Source: Thalassolituus sp.
GTDB taxonomy: Bacteria; Pseudomonadota; Gammaproteobacteria; Pseudomonadales; Oceanobacteraceae
Direction: 5' to 3'
DNA length: 5,654 nucleotides
Assembly (NCBI GenBank): GCA_029212275.1
Contig: JARGOI010000107.1
Location: 1-5,654 of the forward strand
In this document: positions 5,421 to 5,654 of the stretch, one piece after another
Layout of the letters: each line of letters begins with the position of its first letter
Numbering within the stretch: position 1 is the stretch's first letter
Notes under the pieces: model-generated
Database searches by the model: none
Told to the model about the DNA's origin: nothing
What the model saw: only the letters and a program-made list of their open reading frames with translations
Made by a program: the position numbers and the translations under genes

Positions 5421-5654
5421 TTAATGCTTATTACGCATGGCTTTTTCTTCTAAGCCGGATAAGTCAAAACGTCTTGCCAATTCATTTAAAATGGCTTCGG
5501 GCCGTTCGCCTAACGCTGCCAATGCCACCAAGCTATGAAACCAAACATCGGCAACCTCATAAATAACATCTTGATTGTTGCCCGAATGCTCCGCATCTTT
5601 TGCCGCAATAATTGCTTCGGTTGTTTCTTCGCCCACTTTTTCTAAAATTTTGTT
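5421..5654 (-). CDS. hisE: Phosphoribosyl-ATP pyrophosphatase (HisE), C-terminal part (cut by window edge)
   Basis: HisE hydrolyses phosphoribosyl-ATP to phosphoribosyl-AMP and pyrophosphate, the second step of histidine synthesis, in the cytoplasm. The reading frame stays open to the window edge, giving 77 visible residues that begin NKILEKVGEETTEA. The GTG at 5634-5636 encodes the Val of KVGEE and is internal, so the true start lies beyond the window. Visible family features are the metal-binding acidic motif KVGEETTEAIIAAK, the second acidic motif YEVADVWFHSLV, and a C-terminal tail RRFDLSGLEEKAMR resembling Pseudomonas HisE. The protein appears to be a stand-alone HisE, though a HisI fusion at the N-terminus cannot be excluded here. 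tatA follows 90 bases downstream in the hisE-tatABC order known from Pseudomonas. Confidence 0.96.
   Translation of the reverse strand, partial: NKILEKVGEETTEAIIAAKDAEHSGNNQDVIYEVADVWFHSLVALAALGERPEAILNELARRFDLSGLEEKAMRNKH

Noticed and set aside
5634..5636. GTG as the start of a short HisE
   Set aside because: It falls inside the conserved KVGEE motif, and the frame continues with family-like residues NKILEK to the window edge.

Overview
The window is a gene-dense chromosomal segment from a gammaproteobacterium, probably free-living or marine, of moderate GC content. Two neighbourhoods support this: coaD next to a YfhL-type ferredoxin gene, and hisE followed by tatA-tatB-tatC. I know both arrangements from Pseudomonas and related gammaproteobacteria. 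The genus cannot be read from the sequence.

Layout. (1) Positions 1-572, minus strand: the start of a YfhL-type 2[4Fe-4S] ferredoxin gene, cut by the window edge, lies 22 bases downstream of coaD (phosphopantetheine adenylyltransferase, coenzyme A synthesis). (2) Positions 573-746: a divergent intergenic region with a plausible coaD promoter and a 10-bp palindrome. (3) Positions 747-3914, plus strand: three tightly packed genes encoding a poxvirus-like type IB DNA topoisomerase, a DUF3080 lipoprotein and an exported S1/P1-type zinc nuclease. The first pair overlap by four bases and the second pair are one base apart, so they look like one operon. (4) Positions 3959-5330, minus strand: tatC, tatB and tatA, overlapping end to end, which encode the twin-arginine translocase. 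(5) Positions 5421-5654, minus strand: the C-terminal part of hisE (histidine biosynthesis), entering from the right edge upstream of tatA.

Function. The flanking genes are housekeeping genes. The central block is the least ordinary part. It joins a cytoplasmic DNA-relaxing enzyme, a lipoprotein of unknown function and an exported nuclease through translational coupling. A shared role in DNA or nucleotide handling is an inference; the sequence shows only co-organisation. The nuclease signal peptide lacks a twin-arginine motif, so it is probably a Sec substrate and the nearby tat genes are a separate unit. I saw no mobile element, RNA gene, CRISPR array or convincing intrinsic terminator. The longest stretch without a gene is about 174 bases.
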